Shown one piece after another: positions 7,676 through 16,858 of a stretch of 48,721 nucleotides of DNA. The notes below the pieces were generated by a model. The model was given only the letters and a program-made list of their open reading frames with translations. It did no database searches and had not been told where the DNA came from. Numbering within the stretch: position 1 is the first letter of the stretch; the number at the start of each line of letters is the position of its first letter. The position numbers and the translations under genes were made by a program. The stretch comes from a virus: positions 1-48,721 of IMG/VR virus record IMGVR_UViG_3300035698_007841; one strand, 5' to 3'.

Positions 7676-8257
7676 TTATTCTTGATCTGGGAACGGTTCA
7701 CCCTGATTCTCAGGGTATTCTGGTGCTTTAGGACCAACCCCATCTTCTTTCATCTTCTTATCTTTCATGGATTGGATCACTTGCTCAACAGTAGACTCCT
7801 TGCTGAGCTTCTCAAGCACTTCTGCAGAAACGTCAGTGTTCTCACGACTAGGCTTGAGTGTATACTCTACAGTCTTTTTACCTGCACCTTTTGCATGAAT
7901 TGTAATGTCATATGGCATTGGGAAATTCTCAAAGTCATACCCATTAGTCTCATCGCGCTTATAATCGGCCAATTGTTTTGAGATAACAAAAGGGAGCGAA
8001 TACAACATAACTGTATTGCTCTTATAATTCAATATCCAAGTAAGATATTTATGCGTAAGCTTTGCATCATCCTTTTTAAGAGCTTCATCACTACAATAAC
8101 CACAATCTTTGTAGCAGACACCCTTACCATAGCGAGATACAGTATGCACAGGTTCAACAAGAACACGCATCTTATTATCTCCCTCTTCAACCTTAAACCA
8201 ACCCCCTGATTCAATTTCCTCGCGAACTTCATCAATAGAGTCTTCAAAATTGCTCAT
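7676..8257 (-). CDS. Putative single-stranded DNA-binding protein
   Basis: The 193-residue protein has an N-terminal GGWFKVEEGDNKMRVL of the kind seen in phage gp32-like or OB-fold proteins, three cysteines at 48, 52 and 55 (a possible zinc site), and an acidic proline-rich tail ending EPFPDQE, similar in character to SSB tails that recruit partners. It lies directly downstream of the RecB-like nuclease (4-nt overlap) and within the replication block. The call rests on composition, tail and context. No full OB-fold can be proven by eye. Confidence 0.55.
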   Translation of the reverse strand: MSNFEDSIDEVREEIESGGWFKVEEGDNKMRVLVEPVHTVSRYGKGVCYKDCGYCSDEALKKDDAKLTHKYLTWILNYKSNTVMLYSLPFVISKQLADYKRDETNGYDFENFPMPYDITIHAKGAGKKTVEYTLKPSRENTDVSAEVLEKLSKESTVEQVIQSMKDKKMKEDGVGPKAPEYPENQGEPFPDQE

Positions 8258-9135
8258 TTTGTTTTTTTCTTAGTCTTAGTAATCTTCTTAACTGTAGGAA
8301 TATCCACCTTGATTTCGGCAGGGAACTCCTTAATTGTAGGCTCTGGTGGACCCTCCTTGAACATATGTATCACCTTGATGGCATTAAATACCTTAACATG
8401 ATACGCAGTTTGTTTAGGAGTCCAAAGCTTAAATTCATACCCACACTTGTGCTTAGTACCCAAACGTAAGACAGCTGTATGCAAACCTGAAGCCTGTTTA
8501 CGTTCCCTTAAGATATCCCAATACGCACCTAATTGCATATTGTAAGCATCGTGAATTGCAGAGCTTGTCTTGAAATCAAGCAACACACGAACTCTACGCT
8601 TCTTGATCTTCGCATTCTTACCGATACCGACCTTTGCTGTGAGCTCTATAGTACATATCCAATCATATGTACCAGCACACCCTTTCTTCGTGGAGCTGAT
8701 AGTCTGCTCCAAAGAAATAGAAATAGGTTTGTAGTCCTCAACAAACTGTGCGAACGATCTTATAAAACCCCACTCTTCATCTGTGAGTTTCCTTCCGTGA
8801 CCTGTAATCCTATCAATGTAAACATCATCAAGTTTTACAGAATTACCTATGACTAGATTGGCGACAGCCATGTGAACTCGTGTACCTCGGTTTCCAGTCT
8901 CTTCCAAAATCTGCTTTGCTTCCTCGGAAGTTTTTGACAAAAGCCAAATGACGAAACCAATACCTTTGTTGTAACCCACATCAAGAATATGACTTACGGC
9001 CCACATATACTTGTCGGCTTTCTTGTCATAGTACATCTTCCAATCGCCCTTACGATTAGCAAGACGAAATATGTTCTTGTCAGAAGTCTCAACAAGAGTG
9101 TGACTCTTGATCACTTCGATCTTCTTTTTACCCAT
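8254..9135 (-). CDS. RecB/Cas4-like PD-(D/E)xK nuclease
   Basis: The 293-residue protein has the order expected for RecB-family nucleases: TRVHMAV with H88, GTYDWIC (D158), VLLDFKTS (D187, K189) and YNMQLGAYWD (Q201, Y205). Such enzymes degrade or resect DNA ends, often with a recombinase. The C-terminus is very lysine-rich (ITKTKKKTK), possibly a nonspecific DNA-binding tail. It is the first gene of the DNA-metabolism block. A GGGAGGA sequence lies about 25 nt before the ATG, too far for standard initiation. Confidence 0.85.
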   Translation of the reverse strand: MGKKKIEVIKSHTLVETSDKNIFRLANRKGDWKMYYDKKADKYMWAVSHILDVGYNKGIGFVIWLLSKTSEEAKQILEETGNRGTRVHMAVANLVIGNSVKLDDVYIDRITGHGRKLTDEEWGFIRSFAQFVEDYKPISISLEQTISSTKKGCAGTYDWICTIELTAKVGIGKNAKIKKRRVRVLLDFKTSSAIHDAYNMQLGAYWDILRERKQASGLHTAVLRLGTKHKCGYEFKLWTPKQTAYHVKVFNAIKVIHMFKEGPPEPTIKEFPAEIKVDIPTVKKITKTKKKTK

Positions 9136-9238
9136 GAATTAGTTAGGAGTCTCGACTTAAAATCCTCCCAATTAACGTGCTACTAAATCGACCTTGCAAT
9201 ATAGAAATACTCCCATAAATGCGATGGAAAAGCAATAA
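9136..9238 (-). promoter_or_regulatory. Intergenic region with a weak promoter-like sequence
   Basis: This 103-bp gap separates the lysis genes from the DNA-metabolism genes. On the minus strand I read TTGCAA, a 17-bp spacer and GTTAAT, four of six matches at each box. It is a plausible place for an early promoter, but the match is weak. No small gene is evident. Confidence 0.3.
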
Positions 9239-9586
9239 TTAGTTATCCCCTTGTATCCAAAATCCACGAATTGAAAGGTCCTTGTACGATATTAAACGAT
9301 ACCCTTGCACTCCCGGCTCAAAGTTTCCCTCATAAACCCAGAAACCGTCATCGCGGAACTCCACGATAACGGCTATATGATCGTCATTAGGATAGCTGAG
9401 AAGTATCAGACCTCCAACAACCGGAACTGAGTTGGGTATAAAATCAGATGCGTTCGTCCCTATGGGAATGTCTATACCATATTCTCTGGCAGTAACGATG
9501 CAGGAACAGCCAGATTGAACGCACTCAATACTCTCAACAACTATAGGTTGGGCAACTACTTGAGCCTCTACATGCTCTATGATCAT
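9239..9586 (-). CDS. CHAP-like lysis enzyme, possibly with hidden N-terminal anchor
   Basis: The 115-residue protein fits the CHAP/NlpC-type fold: a Cys segment CSCIVTAREYG, then VVGGLILLSYPNDDHIAVIVEF with the candidate catalytic His, and VYEGNF and IRGFWIQGD at the end. It would cleave peptidoglycan stem peptides or amide bonds. The ATG at 9586 has no Shine-Dalgarno sequence. The same frame stays open to a stop at 9644-9646 and encodes the hydrophobic segment IILSTLAALIFGVLIAPP, but offers only ATT or ATC as starts (9637 or 9640). The real product may carry that signal anchor. Confidence 0.65.
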   Translation of the reverse strand: MIIEHVEAQVVAQPIVVESIECVQSGCSCIVTAREYGIDIPIGTNASDFIPNSVPVVGGLILLSYPNDDHIAVIVEFRDDGFWVYEGNFEPGVQGYRLISYKDLSIRGFWIQGDN

Positions 9587-9646
9587 CGGTGGTGCTATTA
9601 AAACACCAAAGATGAGTGCTGCGAGAGTAGATAAAATGATACTTTA

Positions 9647-9826
9647 TTATTTCCCCATTCCTGCCCGAAGTGCTCCAAGACCTGCTCCATTCAACAAAAT
9701 AAGCAAGTTAGGATCAGACAACAACTCTGAAAGTGACGCATCACCTACTAGGAAGTTAACTACTGCAACTGCCATCAATAAAAATGACACGACATAACTC
9801 TTCTTTCCTTTAAGATAATTAACCAT
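9647..9826 (-). CDS. Small membrane protein, holin candidate
   Basis: This 59-residue gene begins with ATG at 9826 and ends in tandem stops TAATAA. It has a basic N-terminus (MVNYLKGKKS), a hydrophobic segment YVVSFLLMAVAVVNFLVG, and a second short hydrophobic part LLILLNGAGLGALRAGMGK. The ending 'LGALRAG' is familiar from small phage membrane proteins near lysis genes. It lies between the amidase and the CHAP-like gene. Holin function is inferred from size, topology and position. Confidence 0.65.
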   Translation of the reverse strand: MVNYLKGKKSYVVSFLLMAVAVVNFLVGDASLSELLSDPNLLILLNGAGLGALRAGMGK

Positions 9827-9844
9827 AATATTGTAAATTAAAAT

Positions 9845-10483
9845 TTATAATGACGACCTTAAGTTTGCAATGGTTTGCAACAAAGCAAGTATCTGGGCCC
9901 ACAGTCGTTTAATCTGTAAATCAATATCCTTAGATTTAGACTGCGAAGCCTGATAGCGTTTGATGCCCTCAATTATTCCTCGCGCGGCTGTGTCTATTCC
10001 TCTAGGTGTATTGATTAACTTTCTGTCATGCCAGTTAGTTAGATAACATATTTCAACAAGTACTGAACGGCAGTTCAGTTTGCGTAACCACCCAAGTGAC
10101 CCGACATATGTCTCAGAATCATGCCGTGCACCCCTGTTGGTTACCCCAAGTCGCTTAGAAACAATGTCTGAGAAATAGGTAGCAATAACAGAATCATTAG
10201 CATAGTAGACCTCAGTTCCTTTTATTTCGGTATTGTTATTAGAATTTAAATGAATACTAACAGCGAGATCATTGGGTTGAGAATGTTCATTTACATAATT
10301 AATGGACGCTCTCAGATTAAGAGCATCAGGTATAAAATATATTTCAGGCATTAATTGAGCAACACGGTTGCGTATATTCATAGCAATAACACTCTCCTTG
10401 TGAGCTCCGACTCGAGCTCCGGGGTCTTCTATAGCTTCAGTATTAATGTCATCCCAGTGACCTGCGTTGACGAAAATTCGCAT
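9845..10483 (-). CDS. N-acetylmuramoyl-L-alanine amidase (Amidase_3)
   Basis: The 212-residue enzyme matches zinc amidases of the Amidase_3 family: VNAGHW (H9), AHKES (E30), AVSIHLNSN (H78) and VLVEICYLTN (E144) supply the zinc ligands and catalytic Glu. It cleaves the bond between N-acetylmuramic acid and L-alanine and is the likely main endolysin. There is no signal peptide. The C-terminal 30 residues form a helical tail (DIDLQIKRLWAQILALLQ). Neighbouring small membrane proteins could provide its export. Confidence 0.93.
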   Translation of the reverse strand: MRIFVNAGHWDDINTEAIEDPGARVGAHKESVIAMNIRNRVAQLMPEIYFIPDALNLRASINYVNEHSQPNDLAVSIHLNSNNNTEIKGTEVYYANDSVIATYFSDIVSKRLGVTNRGARHDSETYVGSLGWLRKLNCRSVLVEICYLTNWHDRKLINTPRGIDTAARGIIEGIKRYQASQSKSKDIDLQIKRLWAQILALLQTIANLRSSL

Positions 10484-10485
10484 AG

Positions 10486-10677
10486 TTATTGTAGATTAAG
10501 TATTATATAAATCATACCACCTGCAAGTGGTGTCATCAATAGCCAGAAAAACTTCATCAACCACTCCTGATTTGTGGCTACACGTGCAAGTTCCTTGCCA
10601 TTTTCAGCATATATCTCAAGATGTTTATCGAACCTATCCTCTAATGTCTTCAACGCAGTTGTTTCCTGTTTTTTCAT
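10486..10677 (-). CDS. Small membrane protein (XhlA-like, holin or spanin-type candidate)
   Basis: The 63-residue protein has an amphipathic charged N-terminal part (KTLEDRFDKHLEIYAENGKEL) and one C-terminal membrane segment, FFWLLMTPLAGGMIYIILNL. This layout resembles hemolysin XhlA-type small proteins found beside endolysins. It overlaps the end of the polyvalent protein gene by 4 nt and precedes the amidase by 2 nt. It is a second holin candidate besides the 59-residue protein. Confidence 0.7.
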   Translation of the reverse strand: MKKQETTALKTLEDRFDKHLEIYAENGKELARVATNQEWLMKFFWLLMTPLAGGMIYIILNLQ

Positions 10678-13600
10678 ATTTCTAAATTAATATCTAGATC
10701 TAAATCAATATCGAGATCAAGATCAAGGCCTAATAAATCTGTATCCAACCCAATATCTCCATCGCCAATACCAAGCAACTCGCTTGTACGATCAATAGGA
10801 GAAATAAACGTATCTTCGACCCCACTTCTGAACTCAATACTTCTCGGTGCTTCAGCTCCCGGAATACCGATATAATCCGCGAGCTCTTGCATTGAAAAGA
10901 ATATCTCTCCCATGAATGAGAGTGATGGGTTTTGAGTAAACATATTGAGGATAGTAGGAGTAGTAAACAACTCGACAATAGAGTTGAACGCCTCTGCCAT
11001 TGATTTAGCCACTTTAGCAGCACGTTTGTGACCTGATTTTGCAAGTTCAAATGAGAGCCACATTCCGAAACCATATAAGACGAGGGCTTTAAGTAATTTA
11101 ATAGCATTAGGACCCTTGAGATTACCTGCGCGGATTTCTTTGACTGCCTTAGGGCCAATACGTCTGATCATATTGAAGTTTGTAATACGCCATCGGTTCA
11201 TTTGTAAGAATAACCGTCCATACCATGTTTGTACCCAAAGAGGGGAATCAACTTTAGTAAACATACCTTGAGTGATAGCGATCAAGTCCTTAATCTCTCG
11301 CACACGCTCGTCTGACAACTTGCCAGATTCCCATTCAGCTTCTGTCATCTCACCTGCCATGATAGCTGAACGAATCTCCCACTCACCAAGTCTCTGATAG
11401 ATAAACGCCCAATCGCGAGTCTTCTTAAACTTATCAAGAATACCTGTGGAGATATACTCATAGAAAGCACCCTCCATGATGTGATGATCATTGGCAATCT
11501 TGACTGCCCTTTTTGGACTCGTAACAAATCGCTGCTTACCTGTCATGAACTTCTTGAAGTCCTGATTTATAAAACTATTGGCAGTACCTGCTACCCAGTT
11601 TGTAAGACCTGACCAATGGTTGAGAGCAAGGAGTTTGAAATATCCTAAAGTAATGATGTTATCAGCAATCTTAGCAAGCCATCCAAACTTGCCATTACGG
11701 AATCGGAAATCAAGTCCTCGTCCTTTGACATTCTGTAAGAACCTCTTCTGCCACATGGCAGTACGCGGTTTAAGCAATAACTGAACCATGGCCTGACTCT
11801 CTGGAAGTATACGATCAAGTGCCATCTTCTCCTCAAACATTTCAGAATATGCATTAACGACTCGCCTGAGATTAAATGATGGATCTACCTGATCCGTTCT
11901 CTCAAGAGCAAATCTGAAGAACTTCTCTGAGCCAATAATGTTATCAAGTTCAAGCATTATATTTACAGGGATTTTCTCTTCAAGAGGTTGTAATCTGCGA
12001 GCATTAACAATACGTTTCAATCCTTCAACTACCCCATGCTTGAATATCTTCTCAGTCCACGTTGTCTCCATGTGTGTGATGTAATTCTGACGAGTACGTT
12101 CTAGATCAAGCCCTTGCTCACCGCGCACCTTTACAAAGAAATTCTTAAGTCGAGCAATGATTGCCGCTTCACCCGGAGTCAATTGAATTCCTGTCTCTCC
12201 TGAAAGCACCCTGAACATCTCAGGATTCTGTGGCAATAACTTTCGTGAAATTCTCTGCTTTGGAGTAAGAAGTGCATTACGCTCTTTCTCGGCTTTCTTA
12301 AACATAACGTTGAGCTCCTTTGCTCTCTTCTCTGCATTCTTCTCACCTTGAGCAATTGCAGTATCAGTAAGATTAACCGTTCGCTTAACAAGTGGGTTCT
12401 TCTCTTTGAGATCAACTGATGGGAATAGATCGTCAGCAATAAACTTCGTGATGCGACCCTCTGCGATATCAGTGAGTTCTCCGTATGTTTCGCTAAGTTC
12501 ACGCTGTGTGATGAACTCTAATTTTTTATTGAAAAGCGAAAGATCAATGAAGTCCTCAAGTGCGTCCATTTGCATTGAAGTAAGGAACTTGTCACCCTCT
12601 TCGAGAGTATCCATAAATGTAATGAGATCATCCAACTGCTCATCGGATGCAGACTTGATATTGTGAATACCTAAGTCCTTTTTAATTCGTGAAACTGTAA
12701 GATTTGATAACTGAAGTTCTCTTTGGAGCTCTTTGACTCGAGCCACTTCCTCACGTTCACCACCAACAAGCTTACCCTCTACCTTGAGAGCATCAGTGAT
12801 GATTGATTCTGTCTCATCTGAAACAATAAGAGAGGTAGGGGTAGCACCCTCCTTGTATGCAAAGATTTGAGCTCCTCTGGTGCTTTTAGACACAGACTCG
12901 ATATACTCAGCATCTACATCGTTTGTAAAGGCTAGTTTTGCCCCATTCTCGCCCTGTGTGAAGACTTTATCGTGTGATGCGACCAATGCCTCACCTGATG
13001 CGAAATTAGCCAGTTCTTTGGCATTTTCATACACATCCGCCGACTGTGTGTATGGTGGGTCAAGATAATAAGCTGTTACCTCAGGGGCTAAATTTAGCCT
13101 GTTGACTAATTTTGCACCATCCTCGTTGTATAGAAAAATCTCTGCATCATTGTCCTTTGCAAGATTAAAGACTTTATCAATTTGCTTGAATGCTGCAATC
13201 TGACCGAACTTACCAAAGACGCGCGCTTCGAAAGGACGGAATCCGTTGACTCCTATAAGACTCTGACCTTTACCTCCAAACATACCTGTCCTTTTAATCA
13301 ATTCATTAAGGACAGCATCTGATAGATCGTCTGATGTAAATTTAGATGTAAACAACTCATTGTATGCACCTTGAAATGTCTTGGCCCACGCCTTGCGATC
13401 ATCTTCATAGACAGTTACCTGAGAGCCTATAGGACGTTCCGTGACGAATGAGTGGAACTCCTTTGATCCAATAAATGAATCAGGATGCTCTTTGAAGAAC
13501 TCATCAAGTAGCGATTTGACTTCAGCATTAGATGCGTGTTTTCGTATTGAATCAGAGAGTGTCTTTACAGCATCCTCTTCGTGTTTTATGACTTCATCTA

Positions 13601-16600
13601 TCTTGCCATCCTGAATAGCCTTAACGATAAGGAACTTCTCGCGATCGAAAATGTTTGAGTGATACTCCTTGAGTCCGGCCTTAATTGGATCTTCCAAAGA
13701 ATGAGTACCAAGAGTGTACGCACCGGCATATGGTTCAACAATTATCTCTGTGCCACCCTCTACCCACTTAGTGAACACTTCCCTAAAGAGAGGTACTGTG
13801 GTGTCTTTGTTTCCCAATAAAGAGAATGCGCGCGCATTCTGTGATCGTGATGGTCGGAAAAAAGTATTGATCCTCTTCTTAAGAGCAGGGCTGATTCCGA
13901 GATATTCCTCTGTACGATTAACTACTTCGCTATCACCTGACTTAATCTCAACCTCTGGGTCTGCAATCTCGACTCTAGGTTGAACCTTGCGTGGTAATAC
14001 ACCGGAGCCTTCGATGTTGTTTGGTAGTGGTTCACTGCTTACAACAACCTCTCCTTCAGACTCAAAAAAATGTTCAATTGCAGACCTAAGTCCTAGATCA
14101 GATATGGAATCAAGAACAAGGTCAAAGACATCAGAATCCTCCGTAAGTTTATTGAAATCGACAAGAATCCTGTTATTAGGAATGATTTCTTCGATAACTC
14201 TTCCACCTTTTTTTTCAACACCAAATTCCTCAGCGGTCTGATGATCATGAGTCCACGATACAAACTTCTTAGATTTCTCATTAGGAACAGTTCCTCTAAA
14301 CAAACTCATAGCACTCTTCCCTTTAAATTGTGACAACCATGTAATAATCTCTAAAGACGGTGATTTTGTACTACGCGCACTAATCCAATCAATAATCCAT
14401 TTAGACGCATCATCAAAAATTTTCTGTTGCTCTGCTGTTTGAGGTAACTTAAAATTCCGTTTATTAATTTTGAATCGTGTAACAGGATGACCCTCAGTAA
14501 ACACACCTGTTCGTCCCTTTGTTATTATTTGGTCGTAAATCTGTTCAAGTCCTGACGATCGTCTGATCCATGTACGGATAGCTTCTAATAGCTTCTCCCA
14601 TTGCTGACGTAAGAAACCGCCATACTGTTCACTCGTAGTCTTGCTCCTCATATACTTAGCGAAATCATCTGCCATCCACTCCTCTGCACGTTCGTCAGCT
14701 GATATATAGTTCTCGTGCGGATATAGCTTCTGAGAGATTGCTCCGGGATTAGCTTTAATCTGTGCGAATATTTCCTGCCGTGTGTCGTTGTCTACAAAGT
14801 TATTAAAGAATGCATGAAAAGACTCGTGATACACAGTCTGACTGCTTACCTTTCCATCCTTTTGAACTACATCAACAATGTTAATCCACTCTGGGCTAAA
14901 AGGTCTTGGCTTCTTTGTGAATAAACCGAGAGTGTCACCTCTCTCAAGTGCTGTACCTATCTCATCAGAGATTATAAATTTAACTTCATTCTGATCAAAA
15001 AACTTTCTGAACTCAGTTATTGCTTGTTCAGGTGTTAAATCAAACTCAACTTGTCCATCAAGAAGTTGTGCTCGCTCTATATCTTTTGTTTTATTAAAGA
15101 TATTAGTAAGTTGTGTTTCAGTAATTATATCCTGTTCAGGAAATAGACTGATCTTTGCTAAGAAATCTTTATCACTAACTGAGCTAGGATGTTCAAACTC
15201 TAAATATCTAAATCCATCATTTCTTGCTTTTTCTGCTTCTCGAGCTATAACATCATCAAGAGTATCAACAGGATCAATATCTTCATCCTCTTCAAGTACA
15301 AAATCTGTAACTTGTTTAGATATGTTTTTAGTCTTCCCATCAATAATAGTAAACTCTAATACTCGAGGTGTTCCTTTGCCAACCCCACCGCCTGCTATAA
15401 GATTTTCAGAAAAGAATTTCGCCTCTTCTCTTATATCAGTCAAATAAACTAAGCCGTCCTCATTACCTTTTATCTGATCAAATTCCTCTGCTGATGTGCC
15501 ATGAAAAAATTTAGGTTGAGCATCAACAAACTCTTCCGCAGTATCAAACTTCTGCACCTCTTTAACTAAAGATTCAGACACAGGTGTAACATCTGCCTCT
15601 TCCGGGATTCCCGGTACTTTTATAAAACCACGCTGATCATTGGATGCACGTTCAAGTATCTCACCAAACTCATCCTTGGCTTTGACGACACCTTCTTTCA
15701 CTTTTTCTACTACCTCAGCACCTGTTCGTTTATCGATACCGAACTCTTCATTAAGTGTGTTTATAGTTTCCTCGGTTGCAGCAATCTCAAACGCTCCACC
15801 GGCAATAAAGCCGACTGGAAGTGTGACAACGAAAGTTTCAGCCATTTCAGTTAATAACTGATCAAGAGGTAAGTCAGGATTAAAACCTACCTTCTCAACG
15901 AGTGTAGACCACAATAGCTGTGATTCTTCCTGTATTGTCTCCAAAACAGCTCGCACGCTTGCACCATAGAGTTTGCTACCTCCATAGCTTTTAAACATGA
16001 ATTCAAGGCCTAAACGCTCTAATAAGACTATACCTGCGGTGTCCACAGATGCGATATTAAGAGCTTCTTGAGGATCTTTCCCTGCCCTACGAGCCTTGTT
16101 GTATGTCTCAGTTCCCTCGAGTCCACCAAGGGCCACAGCAGCCAGTGTAGGGTTTTTTGTGGCCATTGTGATAGCTACAGCCAATGCGACAGAACTAAGA
16201 CCGCTTGTGACACTGTATGTGAATTTTGCAGGATCGAATATAGATGTTTCTGCAGTGACACCAAGTTCAGCTAGATTCTTCACACGCTCGCGATCAAGAA
16301 AATCACTAATCTCATTTATTTTAGCAACACTCTTGTCTTCAAAACCTGCCAATGTTTCTGGTTTCCAAAGAGAGATAGGACCAAAGCCCGGTATATCAAG
16401 TCCCGGATTACTAGCAACATTCTCAATCGCTGCCTTAGTGAGTGTGAGAGCTGTCTTGGGAATTGTATTACCTACAAAATCTTTGACACCTTGAGCACCT
16501 GCAAATAATGCACGGCTAAACTGTTCTGCGACAAAACCTGTGTTTTCTATGGCTTGAGGTGTAGAAGTCTGGACTCCCCAGATATTACCTAAAAAGTCGA

Positions 16601-16847
16601 TATTCTGATTTCTCTCCACATCAACTGTAGTATCTACCGGAGCAACTACATTAAAAGACAACGGAGATGAAATAGGCTCTTTGCGTACAGGTGCTTCGTT
16701 TATAACTACAGGTTCTTCAACCTTGACTTGTGGAGTAGTTGTCTGTATATTCCCCAAATCACTGAACGGCCGTGCAGTAATAAAGCTAGACAGACTTGGA
16801 AATTCATTATTTTCTCCGTCTTTTTTTTTGAAAAAACTAAATAGCAT
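10674..16847 (-). CDS. Large polyvalent protein: two ART-like regions, zincin-like motif, D12 adenine methyltransferase
   Basis: The 2057-residue protein is a mosaic. Residues 205-245 are hydrophobic. Residues 445-560 have FFHGTS and VYLTD resembling an ADP-ribosyltransferase fold. HESFH at 674-678 is an HExxH zinc-protease motif. Residues 845-940 carry LFRG (R851), SWT (864-866) and EGE (931-933), the R-S-ExE order of ADP-ribosylating toxins. Residues 1000-1340 hold a D12-class adenine methyltransferase with EPYAGAYT (1038-1045) and DPPYT (1263-1267). The rest is helical, with a late hydrophobic stretch and the repeat-like acidic end LDLDIDLDLDINLEI. Known polyvalent proteins are injected with phage DNA to protect it and disarm the host. 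The position among internal virion proteins agrees with this. Confidence 0.85.
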   Translation of the reverse strand: MLFSFFKKKDGENNEFPSLSSFITARPFSDLGNIQTTTPQVKVEEPVVINEAPVRKEPISSPLSFNVVAPVDTTVDVERNQNIDFLGNIWGVQTSTPQAIENTGFVAEQFSRALFAGAQGVKDFVGNTIPKTALTLTKAAIENVASNPGLDIPGFGPISLWKPETLAGFEDKSVAKINEISDFLDRERVKNLAELGVTAETSIFDPAKFTYSVTSGLSSVALAVAITMATKNPTLAAVALGGLEGTETYNKARRAGKDPQEALNIASVDTAGIVLLERLGLEFMFKSYGGSKLYGASVRAVLETIQEESQLLWSTLVEKVGFNPDLPLDQLLTEMAETFVVTLPVGFIAGGAFEIAATEETINTLNEEFGIDKRTGAEVVEKVKEGVVKAKDEFGEILERASNDQRGFIKVPGIPEEADVTPVSESLVKEVQKFDTAEEFVDAQPKFFHGTSAEEFDQIKGNEDGLVYLTDIREEAKFFSENLIAGGGVGKGTPRVLEFTIIDGKTKNISKQVTDFVLEEDEDIDPVDTLDDVIAREAEKARNDGFRYLEFEHPSSVSDKDFLAKISLFPEQDIITETQLTNIFNKTKDIERAQLLDGQVEFDLTPEQAITEFRKFFDQNEVKFIISDEIGTALERGDTLGLFTKKPRPFSPEWINIVDVVQKDGKVSSQTVYHESFHAFFNNFVDNDTRQEIFAQIKANPGAISQKLYPHENYISADERAEEWMADDFAKYMRSKTTSEQYGGFLRQQWEKLLEAIRTWIRRSSGLEQIYDQIITKGRTGVFTEGHPVTRFKINKRNFKLPQTAEQQKIFDDASKWIIDWISARSTKSPSLEIITWLSQFKGKSAMSLFRGTVPNEKSKKFVSWTHDHQTAEEFGVEKKGGRVIEEIIPNNRILVDFNKLTEDSDVFDLVLDSISDLGLRSAIEHFFESEGEVVVSSEPLPNNIEGSGVLPRKVQPRVEIADPEVEIKSGDSEVVNRTEEYLGISPALKKRINTFFRPSRSQNARAFSLLGNKDTTVPLFREVFTKWVEGGTEIIVEPYAGAYTLGTHSLEDPIKAGLKEYHSNIFDREKFLIVKAIQDGKIDEVIKHEEDAVKTLSDSIRKHASNAEVKSLLDEFFKEHPDSFIGSKEFHSFVTERPIGSQVTVYEDDRKAWAKTFQGAYNELFTSKFTSDDLSDAVLNELIKRTGMFGGKGQSLIGVNGFRPFEARVFGKFGQIAAFKQIDKVFNLAKDNDAEIFLYNEDGAKLVNRLNLAPEVTAYYLDPPYTQSADVYENAKELANFASGEALVASHDKVFTQGENGAKLAFTNDVDAEYIESVSKSTRGAQIFAYKEGATPTSLIVSDETESIITDALKVEGKLVGGEREEVARVKELQRELQLSNLTVSRIKKDLGIHNIKSASDEQLDDLITFMDTLEEGDKFLTSMQMDALEDFIDLSLFNKKLEFITQRELSETYGELTDIAEGRITKFIADDLFPSVDLKEKNPLVKRTVNLTDTAIAQGEKNAEKRAKELNVMFKKAEKERNALLTPKQRISRKLLPQNPEMFRVLSGETGIQLTPGEAAIIARLKNFFVKVRGEQGLDLERTRQNYITHMETTWTEKIFKHGVVEGLKRIVNARRLQPLEEKIPVNIMLELDNIIGSEKFFRFALERTDQVDPSFNLRRVVNAYSEMFEEKMALDRILPESQAMVQLLLKPRTAMWQKRFLQNVKGRGLDFRFRNGKFGWLAKIADNIITLGYFKLLALNHWSGLTNWVAGTANSFINQDFKKFMTGKQRFVTSPKRAVKIANDHHIMEGAFYEYISTGILDKFKKTRDWAFIYQRLGEWEIRSAIMAGEMTEAEWESGKLSDERVREIKDLIAITQGMFTKVDSPLWVQTWYGRLFLQMNRWRITNFNMIRRIGPKAVKEIRAGNLKGPNAIKLLKALVLYGFGMWLSFELAKSGHKRAAKVAKSMAEAFNSIVELFTTPTILNMFTQNPSLSFMGEIFFSMQELADYIGIPGAEAPRSIEFRSGVEDTFISPIDRTSELLGIGDGDIGLDTDLLGLDLDLDIDLDLDINLEI

Positions 16848-16858
16848 ATAAGATAATT

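Noticed and set aside
7675-7743. Longer start for the DUF7768-like gene
   Set aside because: The extension lies wholly within the SSB-like gene and lacks the conserved MRLVIIESP start of the family.
10674-16847. Tape measure protein or virion RNA polymerase
   Set aside because: The length would fit, but methyltransferase and ADP-ribosyltransferase motifs and a podovirus-like gene set without tail tube or sheath genes favour an ejected polyvalent protein. No polymerase motifs were seen.
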